Shown here in pieces: positions 24,960 to 34,056 of a stretch of 64,000 nt of DNA. Positions within the stretch are counted from its first letter, which is position 1; every line of letters begins with the position of its first letter. This DNA is from DATKGN01 sp964385705 (GTDB lineage: Bacteria > Patescibacteriota > Microgenomatia > UBA10105 > UBA927): the NCBI GenBank assembly GCA_964385705.1, contig CAYLQG010000001.1, positions 1 to 64,000 on the forward strand. The letters run 5' to 3'. Both the position numbers and the translations under genes were made by a program. The notes below the pieces were generated by a model. The model saw only the letters and a list, made by a program, of their open reading frames with translations, was not told the DNA's origin and made no database searches.

Positions 24960-25112
24960 ATAATTTCTTATCTTCAGTATGACATATCGGAAGAAATTTA
25001 ATATGTGATATGTATCACCAATGCCATGCTTGTATTCTTATCATCCTACGCACGAAAAATGCATTGAAGAGCACCTCCACTTCTCTGCAATATCACTTTA
25101 ATTACTTCTTCG

Positions 25113-25721
25113 CTAATTTCTCATAAACACAAAAAACGGATATCCGAAGTCATTGCGATCACGGAAAAAAGATATACCCTGTTCTTCCGCAGATTTTGTA
25201 ACGCCGGCAAGGGCCTCCTCTGAATATTTACTCCACACAGCGGGGGCAAATATAAAAAATCCGCCCTTGGCGAGTAGTTTAAGCACGGCCGCGCCTTCAT
25301 ATTCTAATGTATCGCTGGTGTCGAGCGACCCCACGGCCAGAAGTAAATCAAAACTCCGCTCAGGGTAGTGAGTATTTCCTGCATTGGCTATTCTAATTTT
25401 ATGACGCGGAAGGAACCGGTGATCCCCGACTGGCGGATGATAGATAAGTGTGACTCCCTGCATGTGAACACTGGGATAATTATCCGCGATTCCGGCTGCT
25501 GCTCTCCCTGTCCCGCAACCCACGTCGAGCCCTTTGACGACTGATTTTTGTTCTACAAGCGAAAGAATGATCGGTTCAAGGACCGGAATCATCATTTTGT
25601 AAGCGATAAATGACCGGTCGGCGTTTTCCTTATAGGCCCCGGACTGAATTTCCCCGCGTGAGACCTCTCTATCACTTATAAGTCGTGACACGTGAGCAGA
25701 TTGGTCAAAGTCTCTCATCAT
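25113..25721 (-). CDS. Class I SAM-dependent methyltransferase
   Basis: 202 residues. Motif I is GLDVGCGTG (64-72). An acidic post-I position is not obvious (MQGVTLIYHP). FDLLLAVGSLD resembles motif II/IV and LLAKGGFFIFAPA the motif III strand. The substrate is unknown. The start has two consecutive ATGs (25721 and 25718). The -10 box TATTAT at 25728-25733 ends 7 bases before the ATG with TTGTTT 17 bases further upstream, so the mRNA is probably leaderless. Confidence 0.75.
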   Translation of the reverse strand: MMRDFDQSAHVSRLISDREVSRGEIQSGAYKENADRSFIAYKMMIPVLEPIILSLVEQKSVVKGLDVGCGTGRAAAGIADNYPSVHMQGVTLIYHPPVGDHRFLPRHKIRIANAGNTHYPERSFDLLLAVGSLDTSDTLEYEGAAVLKLLAKGGFFIFAPAVWSKYSEEALAGVTKSAEEQGISFFRDRNDFGYPFFVFMRN

Positions 25722-25727
25722 CCCGAT

Positions 25728-25756
25728 ATAATACTATAAGTTATAATAGAAAACAA
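25728..25756 (-). promoter_or_regulatory. Predicted promoter giving a leaderless methyltransferase mRNA
   Basis: TTGTTT (25756-25751), 17 bases, TATTAT (25733-25728) on the minus strand. The expected transcription start coincides with the ATGATG start of the gene at 25721. Confidence 0.6.
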
Positions 25757-25811
25757 TTCCCATACCCTGAGATTCTGAGAAATCCAAGAATGTTGATACA
25801 CCTGGGAAAAT

Positions 25812-26234
25812 CTACTCTGTCACTTCGGATATGTCTGAGGGTCCCGGACCATGAGACACCATAACGCGGGCTAAAAACTGACCTTGTGCATCCTCAGGAA
25901 GAGCAAGATAATTTTGTAATTGGCCAATCATCTCCAATCGCAGTGCTTTTGCCGTTACGTTTATTCTATCTAGCTCAGTGATCTGCGGGTGATACACAGG
26001 TGTTACTCCGAGCGCTTCAGCTGCCTGTTCATCGCCTAACGTTGTTGCCATAACAAATTGTGTTGCGTTTTCTCCGTCAGGACCCGTTAAATTAGCAAGA
26101 ATTTTTCTGACGGAATCATCTCCATGAAATCCAGGTGATGTGTGGGATTCGTAAATTGCATCTTCCACAAGAATTGTTGCGACTTTTCCGTCGTCTCGTA
26201 TACTGTCCTGCTCCTGATCTTTTCGTTTTGGCAT
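25812..26234 (-). CDS. Unknown small acidic protein
   Basis: 140 residues, not recognised. It is hydrophilic and acidic, with no signal peptide or membrane segment. It contains TILVEDAIYESHTSPGFHGD and VTAKALRLEMIGQLQNYLALPED. A clear promoter precedes it at 26275-26302, which argues for a real gene although no Shine-Dalgarno is evident. Confidence 0.55.
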   Translation of the reverse strand: MPKRKDQEQDSIRDDGKVATILVEDAIYESHTSPGFHGDDSVRKILANLTGPDGENATQFVMATTLGDEQAAEALGVTPVYHPQITELDRINVTAKALRLEMIGQLQNYLALPEDAQGQFLARVMVSHGPGPSDISEVTE

Positions 26235-26274
26235 AGTGTTGGCCCGTTCAGATAAATTGTGACTATTGACCGCT

Positions 26275-26302
26275 ATTATAAGCTAAATCACAGGCAAGTC
26301 AA
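26275..26302 (-). promoter_or_regulatory. Predicted promoter of the 140-residue protein gene
   Basis: TTGACT (26302-26297), 16 bases, perfect TATAAT (26280-26275) on the minus strand. The start is near 26268, about 34 bases before the ATG. Confidence 0.6.
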
Positions 26303-26385
26303 CTGTAAGACGAACCGAAAATTCTATACTTGCAATGAAATACCCTCCGCTACCAAAGGTTTCTCAAAAAGAAAACTATTAAGGA

Positions 26386-27180
26386 TTAACTTTTCGTTAA
26401 AAAGGAATCTACTGTCCCATTGAATACTTCCGGGTTATCCATGTTTGAGAGATGGCCCGCAGCGGGAATTGCGGCAAATTGACTGCCGGGAATTTTTTCG
26501 TGAATGAGACACGATTTCCGCTGAAAATCTTCAATATCATGCTCCCCCACCAGAACTAATGCCGGAACTTTTATACTTGACAAGTTTTCGACTGCCGGAG
26601 GCGCTATGTCGACTGGCTGATTGATGCCATACCAGCGGTACCCGCTTGTTACGTCTACCATATTCTGAATTTGTTTCCAAACGTTCGGCATTTTTTTCGA
26701 AATATCGAAAATCGCGAGATCCAACCAGATTTTTCTTGCCGCATCCAGATTCCCGCTTTTTGCAAGATCTGTGATCCGTTTGATACGTTTCATAAACGCG
26801 TCGCTAAACCCGTCACCGGAAATTCCGGCATCCGCTAACACCAATGAGCGGACTATTTCCGGATGCGTTAATGCCAAATCAATGATGATGGCGGCTCCGA
26901 GTGATAACCCGACAAAGTGGGCTTTCGTGACGGATAAAGATCCGAGTAATACATATAAATCTTCGGAGAACGAATATGGCTCATCGGCGGGAACGTCTGA
27001 TTTCCCGAATCCGCGGATATCGTACCGTATGACGGTATATTTTTTGGAAAAGTAAGCTAACTGCGAATCCCATTGTCTGGTATCAAGTGCGTCAGCATGG
27101 ACGAAAACAATCGGTTCTCCCTGACCGACTTTTTCCCAGTAAATCTTTGATCCAGTGATAGGAGTAAAACCGCTTTGCAT
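26386..27180 (-). CDS. Alpha/beta hydrolase
   Basis: 264 residues. VFVHADALDTRQWDSQLAYF, YDIRGFGKSD, the nucleophile elbow GLSLGA (S93), D215 (VGEHDIEDF) and H243 (AAGHLSNMD) give a complete triad in the usual order for a 3-oxoadipate enol-lactonase/haloperoxidase-like fold. The oxyanion motif is HAD instead of the common HGxG. The substrate is unknown. Twenty-six bases downstream of the EamA transporter start, so possibly co-transcribed. Confidence 0.85.
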   Translation of the reverse strand: MQSGFTPITGSKIYWEKVGQGEPIVFVHADALDTRQWDSQLAYFSKKYTVIRYDIRGFGKSDVPADEPYSFSEDLYVLLGSLSVTKAHFVGLSLGAAIIIDLALTHPEIVRSLVLADAGISGDGFSDAFMKRIKRITDLAKSGNLDAARKIWLDLAIFDISKKMPNVWKQIQNMVDVTSGYRWYGINQPVDIAPPAVENLSSIKVPALVLVGEHDIEDFQRKSCLIHEKIPGSQFAAIPAAGHLSNMDNPEVFNGTVDSFLTKS

Positions 27181-27206
27181 TGGAAATATATTATCACAAT
27201 TTTCTC

Positions 27207-28070
27207 CTACCCCATCTGTAGACTAATAATTCCCAGAATCATGAGGATGATGCCCGCGTATTGGAGCGGGCGGAGGCGTTCGCGAAGCCACACGCGGGCG
27301 ATAAGGATGGTGACGAGAGATGCGCAGGAAACGATCACAGATACATACGAAACCGCGTAGTGGATAACGGTAAAGTTATAGACGCTTAACCCGACGAAAT
27401 CCACAATCCCTATTCCCAAAATTAATTTCCAGGGAAGTTTTCCCCAAGCGAATAACGCCTTCGTTTGTTTGGAGGCGAGCACTGATATTCCTGCGTACGC
27501 TGTAACCGCAATCCGTAAGAATAACGATGTATAGAACCAGCCGTTGACGCGCGATTCTGGCGCCATAAAAAATAACTGGAGACCCACGGCTGCGGATGAT
27601 CCGAGCGCAAGGAGCGCGCCTTTTGAAAATCCCGGAATTTTACTATGCAGGAACTTCGACCAGTTGAGGGACAGGAGGAGTCCGCCCGCAAAAACCAACA
27701 CGATGCTTATGAATTTCGCGGGCGTCGCAGCTTCGTGAAGTATTATCATGCCAAGTACGCTTGTGATAACAAAATCAACGCGCGACAGCGGGCCGACAAC
27801 AGAGATGTCGGTGATCTGCGCCGCTTTAAAATACAGAAGCCATGAAAACACTGGGAGAATCCCGATAAGAAACAGAGGGATGATCGTGACAACATGCGGC
27901 ATCGGGATAAACGGCAGGAATAAGAATGAAATAAGAAGTCCCGCCACCTGCGAAGCAAAAAATCCAACCGTGGCGGGAGTCTTGCGGGCGATGAGTCCGC
28001 CAAAAACATCCATCATCCCCCACATAATCATCGGAACAAAAGAGAGGGAAAGAGGGATGAGGATGTTCAT
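27207..28070 (-). CDS. EamA/DMT-family transporter
   Basis: 287 residues with about ten hydrophobic segments and the two-repeat EamA arrangement. MIWGMMDVFGGLIARKTPATVG is at the N-terminus. DISVVGPLSRVDFVITSVLGMIILHE closes the first repeat, and VSVIVSCASLVTILIARVWLRERLRPLQYAGIILMILGI closes the second. It is probably a metabolite exporter of the inner membrane. The substrate cannot be read. Confidence 0.85.
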   Translation of the reverse strand: MNILIPLSLSFVPMIMWGMMDVFGGLIARKTPATVGFFASQVAGLLISFLFLPFIPMPHVVTIIPLFLIGILPVFSWLLYFKAAQITDISVVGPLSRVDFVITSVLGMIILHEAATPAKFISIVLVFAGGLLLSLNWSKFLHSKIPGFSKGALLALGSSAAVGLQLFFMAPESRVNGWFYTSLFLRIAVTAYAGISVLASKQTKALFAWGKLPWKLILGIGIVDFVGLSVYNFTVIHYAVSYVSVIVSCASLVTILIARVWLRERLRPLQYAGIILMILGIISLQMG

Positions 28071-28104
28071 CCGTTTATTATCTCACACGAAGTGAAATTG
28101 GCTA

Positions 28105-28719
28105 TTATTTTTTCGCCACAATACAAATGCCGTTTTGAGGGCCGAATTTCTTTTTATACACATCAACTTCCCTAAATCCTGCTGATGTAAGAGCTCTCTT
28201 TATTTCATCACCGGAATATTCACGAAAAACTTTCGTCGAAGACATTACGGGTGAAACGAAATAAATGGCGACCAGAGCGCCGTCTGCAGCAAGCCGGAAT
28301 AGTTTGGAACAAACACTAGCGAGGTCATCCCAAAAATAAACCACGTGGACGGCAATTAGTTTCTGGAAGCGTATATCTGTTATGGGAAAATCTTCGATAG
28401 CGCCATGAAATAATTTCACCCGCCCGATACGGATTTCTGTTTCTAATAATTGTGAAGCTGTATCGTACATAGTTTTTGAGGGATCAATGCCGTAGACCAG
28501 TCCTTTCGTCACTTTATCGGATAATTTCGTGAGGGTTTTTCCTGTACCGAATCCGATTTCAAGAACGGTATCGGTTGACCGTAGGTTTATTAGCGACAGA
28601 ACCCAGTCGTTCTGGGTATCGTTCATTTGGTCCATTTTCCGTCCGACAAATTTTCCTAAGGATCCTTTGGGATGTTTATATTGCGGCGAGAGAATACGGA
28701 ACAGAAGTTTCGACAGCAT
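28105..28719 (-). CDS. Class I SAM-dependent methyltransferase
   Basis: 204 residues. VLEIGFGTG (52-60) is motif I, YGIDPS (76-81) has the acidic ribose-binding residue, KLFHGAIEDFPI the post-II loop, and LIAVHVVYFWDD motif IV. It resembles small-molecule C- or O-methyltransferases. The gene is followed 34 bases later by the EamA gene and preceded by a flavodoxin gene 12 bases away, suggesting an operon. Confidence 0.85.
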   Translation of the reverse strand: MLSKLLFRILSPQYKHPKGSLGKFVGRKMDQMNDTQNDWVLSLINLRSTDTVLEIGFGTGKTLTKLSDKVTKGLVYGIDPSKTMYDTASQLLETEIRIGRVKLFHGAIEDFPITDIRFQKLIAVHVVYFWDDLASVCSKLFRLAADGALVAIYFVSPVMSSTKVFREYSGDEIKRALTSAGFREVDVYKKKFGPQNGICIVAKK

Positions 28720-28731
28720 AAAGCAACTTCA

Positions 28732-29211
28732 TTATACCATCGCGGTATGGATAGATATTGCCCAGGAGGCAGCGCGAAGAAGCTCTCCGTCTTTGAGCGG
28801 GCCTTCTTTGCCCATAACGATGAAGCCGGCAGGAGGGATGATAAGATTTCCACCTTTGGACACAAGGAGATTGGCGATTTTCGGGGCAGCAAAGCCGATG
28901 ACACCCATAAGGAGTTTAAGGAATAAATTGACGTCTTTGGCCTCAAACCGCGTATCAAATGAGGCAACTTTTACTCTGTTAAGGCTATGAAGCGGGATAA
29001 AATCGAGAAATGTCTGGAGTGCCTGCGTCGGCCTCCCTCCATGCGTAGGTGAGCCGACGATAAGGAGATCGGGTTTGGTAACATCGGCATGTTTCGCCTT
29101 ACCGACCTCCAACAACCTGACTTTATCCGGTTTCCCAAACGTACCGGCAATTGCTTCTGCCACCTTTTTCGTATTCCCGAACCGGGAATCATAAAGGATA
29201 ACGATGTTCAT
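28732..29211 (-). CDS. Flavodoxin-like protein
   Basis: 159 residues from the ATG at 29211 (MNIVILYDSRFGNTKKVAEAI). The FMN phosphate loop DSRFGNT and the VGSPTHGGRPTQALQTFLD region are typical of flavodoxin/FMN-dependent proteins. An in-frame upstream extension (to 29277) is hydrophobic and poorly supported. It is divergent from the gene at 29340, and heads a group with a methyltransferase. Confidence 0.8.
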   Translation of the reverse strand: MNIVILYDSRFGNTKKVAEAIAGTFGKPDKVRLLEVGKAKHADVTKPDLLIVGSPTHGGRPTQALQTFLDFIPLHSLNRVKVASFDTRFEAKDVNLFLKLLMGVIGFAAPKIANLLVSKGGNLIIPPAGFIVMGKEGPLKDGELLRAASWAISIHTAMV

Positions 29212-29339
29212 TAAACGAAATGTACCATGATTTATGCTTAGCTGCTGTAACGTACAGTACAACAAAAAAAATATCACTAATTATCCCTTTCTGGCGCCAT
29301 TTGCTATAATATACTATCCTGTAGTAATACAGACTATAT

Positions 29340-30128
29340 ATGAACGAAACCAGGCGTTTTACCAATAACGAGATCCAATATATGCCTCATCCACAAGTAC
29401 GGCATTTCCTGCGTCTGGATGGATATAAAGATCGTTTCGAAAATAGGATTTTTCCGGCAGAAAAACATGGAATTCTCACGCCCGGATATTATGACAGAGA
29501 AGGACGTCAAACCCAGGCGGCCATTTTAATCTCGCCGGATGGAGATCGCTTTATAAAGCGAAACCCGGGAATACTGCATTCCATCGAAAAAGGATTGAAA
29601 GAAATTGTTAAAGGAGCAGATGACGTCGAACTTGACAGGGGAAGAAAAATGTCAAGGTTGACCGGCGTTTTCAGCGTGCAATCTCTTCTGTCAACACTTT
29701 CTATAAATAACGATAAATACTTCATCAAAATTCATGCACCCTCCCTCCCACCGAGGGATAACCTATCACAGCCATTCATTAATGAAATGCTAGAGGTGCA
29801 GGCAATTCAAACGGATTTGCGTGAGGCATTAACCAAAATCAGTATAACATTTCCTACCTATTATTTTGCTTCCGGACAAGTTCTCTGCCGTGGTTACGAA
29901 AACGGATTAGCACCATCACCAACGGAAGATATTTTAAAACGCATATTTAATTTGAGTCGGGTCGTGAACTACTACATCGGCGATGAAGATACGGATAAGA
30001 AGTCACTTTGGCACAATATTGAGCTTGATCTTCTCGACGGATTTCTTATGAACGCTATTCGATGTGAAAACTTTATCGAACGGTCAGATGGTTTACTTTC
30101 GTGGATCGACCCGTTTTTACATTCATGA
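29340..30128 (+). CDS. Unknown protein, faintly kinase-like
   Basis: 262 residues, not recognised. YFIKIHAP followed by FINEMLEVQAI and FPTYYFASGQVLCRGYENG is reminiscent of the beta3-Lys, alphaC-Glu and hinge of protein-kinase-like folds. No HxD or DFG motif is visible, so this is only a hint. No signal peptide. An extended -10 box (TTTGCTATAAT, 29305-29310) lies 30 bases before the ATG. It is the only plus-strand gene between 1 and 39 kb. Confidence 0.6.
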   Translation: MNETRRFTNNEIQYMPHPQVRHFLRLDGYKDRFENRIFPAEKHGILTPGYYDREGRQTQAAILISPDGDRFIKRNPGILHSIEKGLKEIVKGADDVELDRGRKMSRLTGVFSVQSLLSTLSINNDKYFIKIHAPSLPPRDNLSQPFINEMLEVQAIQTDLREALTKISITFPTYYFASGQVLCRGYENGLAPSPTEDILKRIFNLSRVVNYYIGDEDTDKKSLWHNIELDLLDGFLMNAIRCENFIERSDGLLSWIDPFLHS

Positions 30129-30160
30129 AGCGTGATTAATTTAACTTTTTCCACTTCCCT

Positions 30161-31024
30161 TTACGGTAAAGAGAGATCACCTTCGGGTAACGATTCAGAA
30201 TTTGCGGTTATATTCCGTAACTCCTCATAAATATTCGTTTGTTTAGGAAATGACCATGTATCCCCGCGGTGAGTAAACATAAGATAACCCGGATCTTCTT
30301 TTACACTTGGCTTATCTAAATTCCAAGAATGCTGAGACCACGCTATCGCATTAGTCGAAACATGATATATACCATCTACACCCGGTGAATCAGGAAGTAT
30401 CATGATTCTTTGTTGATCTTCCAATGTCACCGTACCGTCATCCGTGATAGTACTGTATGCGACGGAGACTTTTCTTTGATCACGAAGTCTCTCTTCGATA
30501 CGAAGCGGAGTATCGGGTTGTCCGATATGAAAATTATCTGAAAATGTTGTCACCTCCCGAGCGTGAGAGAAATCACCCTGAGCATCGTTGTAATATCGTA
30601 CAATCCTCACCGTATGAAATTCTCTTCCGGTCGGACCCGTTAATACATCGAAATTAAAAGATCCGTCATTTGTCGGCACTTGAATCTTTGGATGAAGACC
30701 GAGACCACAATTAATTTCATAATGCGGATGGACTTGGTGCGGTCGTGCGGGTAGTTCGATAAAAAATGAAGAACCCCGTACGAACCGACTTATGGCCGGA
30801 TCAAGTCCGTTTGTGTCAATCGGACTTTGGCCATTCTTACCTCTCCGTTGATACATTTCTTCCAGAATACTCCCTTTAAATCCCAGAGCCCCTCCGATCT
30901 TTTCATCCAATCTCGCAAACAATGTGTAAGCAAGCCTGGCGACTTCCTGTTTATGAGGCTCTAAATCGTCAGACGGCTGAAAAAATTCCGGAATTGCTAA
31001 GGACCCTTGATCTGCATTATTCAT
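30161..31024 (-). CDS. Unknown soluble protein
   Basis: 287 residues, no recognised family. No membrane segment. It includes FIELPARPHQVHPHYEINCGLGLHP, FDVLTGPTGREFHTVRIVRYYND and RIEERLRDQRKVSVAYSTI, suggesting a beta-rich middle. TATAAT at 31033-31038 is 9 bases before the ATG, giving an essentially leaderless transcript. Convergent with the 262-residue gene. Confidence 0.6.
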   Translation of the reverse strand: MNNADQGSLAIPEFFQPSDDLEPHKQEVARLAYTLFARLDEKIGGALGFKGSILEEMYQRRGKNGQSPIDTNGLDPAISRFVRGSSFFIELPARPHQVHPHYEINCGLGLHPKIQVPTNDGSFNFDVLTGPTGREFHTVRIVRYYNDAQGDFSHAREVTTFSDNFHIGQPDTPLRIEERLRDQRKVSVAYSTITDDGTVTLEDQQRIMILPDSPGVDGIYHVSTNAIAWSQHSWNLDKPSVKEDPGYLMFTHRGDTWSFPKQTNIYEELRNITANSESLPEGDLSLP

Positions 31025-31146
31025 GTATTCGTATTATAAACCATATTGTTTTCCAAATTCACTGGTTATAGTGTTCTTTCGGCTAAATGGTATGTCGCAA
31101 AGAATACAACGCATATTCATGAGGCGTGATTAATATAATATTTCTT

Positions 31147-32115
31147 TCATTTTGATTGGCAATATTGCAATCCGATATTCCCGACCGTGACCCAATAGTC
31201 GTTTTCTTTTGTATGCATGTCTTTTACTGCCCTGGAATATTCCCCCTGCATTGCATACATGGCAAATACGGCTGTTATGAAGAGAGGCAACGCCTCATAC
31301 TCAATCTTTGGCAATACCGGCGTATAGACTTTTTTTACCAAATCTAAGTATTGGGTAAAATGAGACGGATCGTTTTCATTAAAAAACATTCCGCATAATA
31401 GCACTGATAATTCCTGAAGCCTCGGTTTTCTGGCAGCCATAGAGTAATCAACAATATAGAGGTTTGCGTGGGAGTCCTTTATCACATTAGCGCGTATAAT
31501 ATCCCCATGGACTAATGCCTGAGTTAACGCAGATAGATTAATTAATGAGAACGGTTTGACAAAAGTATCAAGATACGATTGCGCTTCATGTGAGAGATAT
31601 TGTCTTTTTAACGAATATTCATTCACAAAATTAACAGGAGACCACTCATCGTAATAATCATCAGGAGTGATATCCAATGAATTTATTTTTGCCGCCTCCT
31701 GTATGAGTACTATTGCCTCTTCTTTTGTGGGACGGACTCCGAGATCATAAAAACTTTTTCCATCTATAAAATCCATGACGCAGTACCATACTGTTTCCTG
31801 TCCGTTTTTATAATTATGAAGGAATGAGCCTGCATTCTCATAGAGTTTTGGGTGACGTATTCCCCGGTCAACCACCTGAGTCAGTATATCGACATAGCGT
31901 TTGCAATTAGCATAGTCCCGGAACGAACCGAAGCATTTAACCAGATAAACAGAGGATTTCGTCTCAAGCCGTATATTTAAATCTTCATATCCGACCGTAA
32001 TAATTGAATATTGTATAAACTCGCCCAATTGTAGAGCCTTCACCACGTGGGCAACGAATGTATCCAATGATCCAGAGTAAGGAATGCGTCGGATAAATTC
32101 TGAAGGATTATCCAT
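31147..32115 (-). CDS. Aminoglycoside-phosphotransferase-fold kinase
   Basis: 322 residues from the ATG at 32115. The APH/choline-kinase motif LVHGDIIRANVI (H203, D205, N210) and the metal-binding D223 in YIVDYSMA are intact. VYLVKCF (K60) fits the ATP-binding lysine and YCVMDFIDGKSFYDL the hinge. The family phosphorylates small molecules such as antibiotics, homoserine or choline, and the substrate here is unknown. An in-frame TTG at 32130 is possible but has no ribosome-binding site. Confidence 0.8.
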   Translation of the reverse strand: MDNPSEFIRRIPYSGSLDTFVAHVVKALQLGEFIQYSIITVGYEDLNIRLETKSSVYLVKCFGSFRDYANCKRYVDILTQVVDRGIRHPKLYENAGSFLHNYKNGQETVWYCVMDFIDGKSFYDLGVRPTKEEAIVLIQEAAKINSLDITPDDYYDEWSPVNFVNEYSLKRQYLSHEAQSYLDTFVKPFSLINLSALTQALVHGDIIRANVIKDSHANLYIVDYSMAARKPRLQELSVLLCGMFFNENDPSHFTQYLDLVKKVYTPVLPKIEYEALPLFITAVFAMYAMQGEYSRAVKDMHTKENDYWVTVGNIGLQYCQSK

Positions 32116-32202
32116 GGGATCGTTTTGCAAAATCAGGGGAGTTAATTTTTTGTGTTTTCATATGATGCCATTATAATACCGACTCAAAAAATCACATAAT
32201 TA

Positions 32203-33669
32203 TCAGTTAAACGTATCCGGATTTTGAAGTACTTTATACAGAATAGTACTCCCGATAACTTTGTACCGGGTAACAACCTGCGCCTTTTCCAAATTTTTCA
32301 GACCCGAAATAAACGGCTGCCTGTCAACAAGAAAATGCCGTGCGTCCCAATCGGGCGACAGATCAACAATAAGAAACTGCGAATTGCCGTACCACCGGAA
32401 CCAATCACATACGTTTTGTCCGCACGGTGAATCAACGGGAAATTTCCGCTCCTCCGGATATAGCGTATAAACAAATTCGCGATGACTCAGATGTGATGTA
32501 ATATTATTCTGTGACACGACTGAGGCAGTTTTTGGTAAATATGAATCAATCATAGTATTTATATTTTTGACACCGGCGGGTTCGATCCAAAACCATTGTT
32601 TCGACAGGTAGCTCAAAGGCAGGTGCAGAGCATATTGGACAATAAGCGTACACACAATCAAATAGACGGCAACATAGCGTGAATTTAATTTTTTGAACCG
32701 TTGGATAGCCATGATCACCGCCCAGACGAGAAACGGAGTCAGGGTAATACGGTACTGGCCGAATAAACCCTGTGCGCCGGTAACACTGGTACCGAAAACA
32801 AAATATACGATTAAATCGCCAAGCGCAGGTAATAAATAAAGCGGCGACAAAAGGGGCAAAAAACCAAATGATAACAGTGAATACCAAATGACCTGGCGAT
32901 TTTCCGACGAATCAATTAACTTAATGGGATTCAGGTTGGCAAACATCCCCGCATTTGATGCAAACGGGTATTGCATATGCACGATATACGGAAAGTAAAC
33001 AAAATAGATAAACAGAAGATACATGACGGACATGATCATGAACCCGATAAAAAGTTTTCTTTTGCGCTGGACAAAGAAAACGAATGAGGTTAAAAAAGTA
33101 AGCGATGCGATATTTTCTTTCGCTGTCACGGATAATAAAATAAAAAGCATGGAGAGATCGGTTTTATTCTGATCTATAAAATAGATAAGCCACATGAGAA
33201 ATGCCGCAGCAAAATCAGTACTGTGCACGTCCGCCCATATATCATTCTGCACGCCGTAAAAACCTAAATACCCGACCACGAGTGCAAGGCAAAGCCAGAT
33301 GTTCAGATGTTTCTTTTTAGCTAACAGGTAGACTGCAATACCCGACAGGCACACGAACGCCGTCCTGACCAGAATGAGCATCCGCCTCGTGCTCCATATC
33401 CAATAAAACGGTGCGACAAGCGCGTAGATGAATTCAACGTGTTCGACGAGTTTCGGCTGCCCCGGATGTGGATTGATAGATGAGATGGGAGCGCGAAAAT
33501 GACTGTACTCCCACACCACCTGATCGTTTATGCCTAAATCAAATCCGAATGAACCATAGTGATTATACCGAACGATCGAGAGCGTACTGTACGCCGCAAA
33601 AAAAAGTAGGCAAATAATAATAGGAAAATAAATAGATTTAACAAACTGAGAGAGTTTTGTCCGAATCAT
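32203..33669 (-). CDS. DUF2079 polytopic membrane protein
   Basis: 488 residues with about ten to twelve hydrophobic segments. FDLGINDQVVWEYSHF followed by LVEHVEFIYALVAPFYWIW and WADVHSTDFAAAFLMWLIYF is the DUF2079 pattern, a family related to GT-C glycosyltransferases. It carries the acidic residue in the first extracytoplasmic loop. The C-terminal about 130 residues are extracytoplasmic. Possibly envelope glycan transfer, by family inference. Confidence 0.75.
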   Translation of the reverse strand: MIRTKLSQFVKSIYFPIIICLLFFAAYSTLSIVRYNHYGSFGFDLGINDQVVWEYSHFRAPISSINPHPGQPKLVEHVEFIYALVAPFYWIWSTRRMLILVRTAFVCLSGIAVYLLAKKKHLNIWLCLALVVGYLGFYGVQNDIWADVHSTDFAAAFLMWLIYFIDQNKTDLSMLFILLSVTAKENIASLTFLTSFVFFVQRKRKLFIGFMIMSVMYLLFIYFVYFPYIVHMQYPFASNAGMFANLNPIKLIDSSENRQVIWYSLLSFGFLPLLSPLYLLPALGDLIVYFVFGTSVTGAQGLFGQYRITLTPFLVWAVIMAIQRFKKLNSRYVAVYLIVCTLIVQYALHLPLSYLSKQWFWIEPAGVKNINTMIDSYLPKTASVVSQNNITSHLSHREFVYTLYPEERKFPVDSPCGQNVCDWFRWYGNSQFLIVDLSPDWDARHFLVDRQPFISGLKNLEKAQVVTRYKVIGSTILYKVLQNPDTFN

Positions 33670-33762
33670 TGTATTAGAACTTGCAGATTATCGATGGCGG
33701 CACTGGGCAAAGGTGCCCATACTAATTTATATATGGTATATCCTTATAATAAGCTGAAACTG

Positions 33763-34008
33763 TTACGTTTTCCAATTCCACCATTTGAGCTTTGCGGGTG
33801 AAGTATTTTTCGTTGAAGCATAATAAACCGCACACCGCATCACATACAACATACACCGGTCAATCTTAATCCCCTGCTTTTTACATAATTGCTCATACAA
33901 ATCCTGCGGATTCTTATTTCGCAATTGGGTAACCGAATATATCCCGATCCCATTTAAATCGCTTGCGATGCTTTTCCCGACACCGGGGATAACTGTGAGA
34001 GGATTCAT
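33763..34008 (-). CDS. Cdd1-family helix-hairpin-helix protein
   Basis: 81 residues. LTVIPGVGKSIASDLNGIGI is the helix-hairpin-helix, followed by NPQDLYEQLCKKQGIKIDRCMLYVMRCAVYYA, characteristic of the Cdd1 (pathogenicity locus) family. Probable DNA-binding function, role unknown. TATAAT at 34016-34021 lies 8 bases before the ATG, suggesting a leaderless mRNA. Confidence 0.8.
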   Translation of the reverse strand: MNPLTVIPGVGKSIASDLNGIGIYSVTQLRNKNPQDLYEQLCKKQGIKIDRCMLYVMRCAVYYASTKNTSPAKLKWWNWKT

Positions 34009-34056
34009 AACAAGTATTATACAGAAATAATTACATTACGTGCCCTAGCGGGCTTA

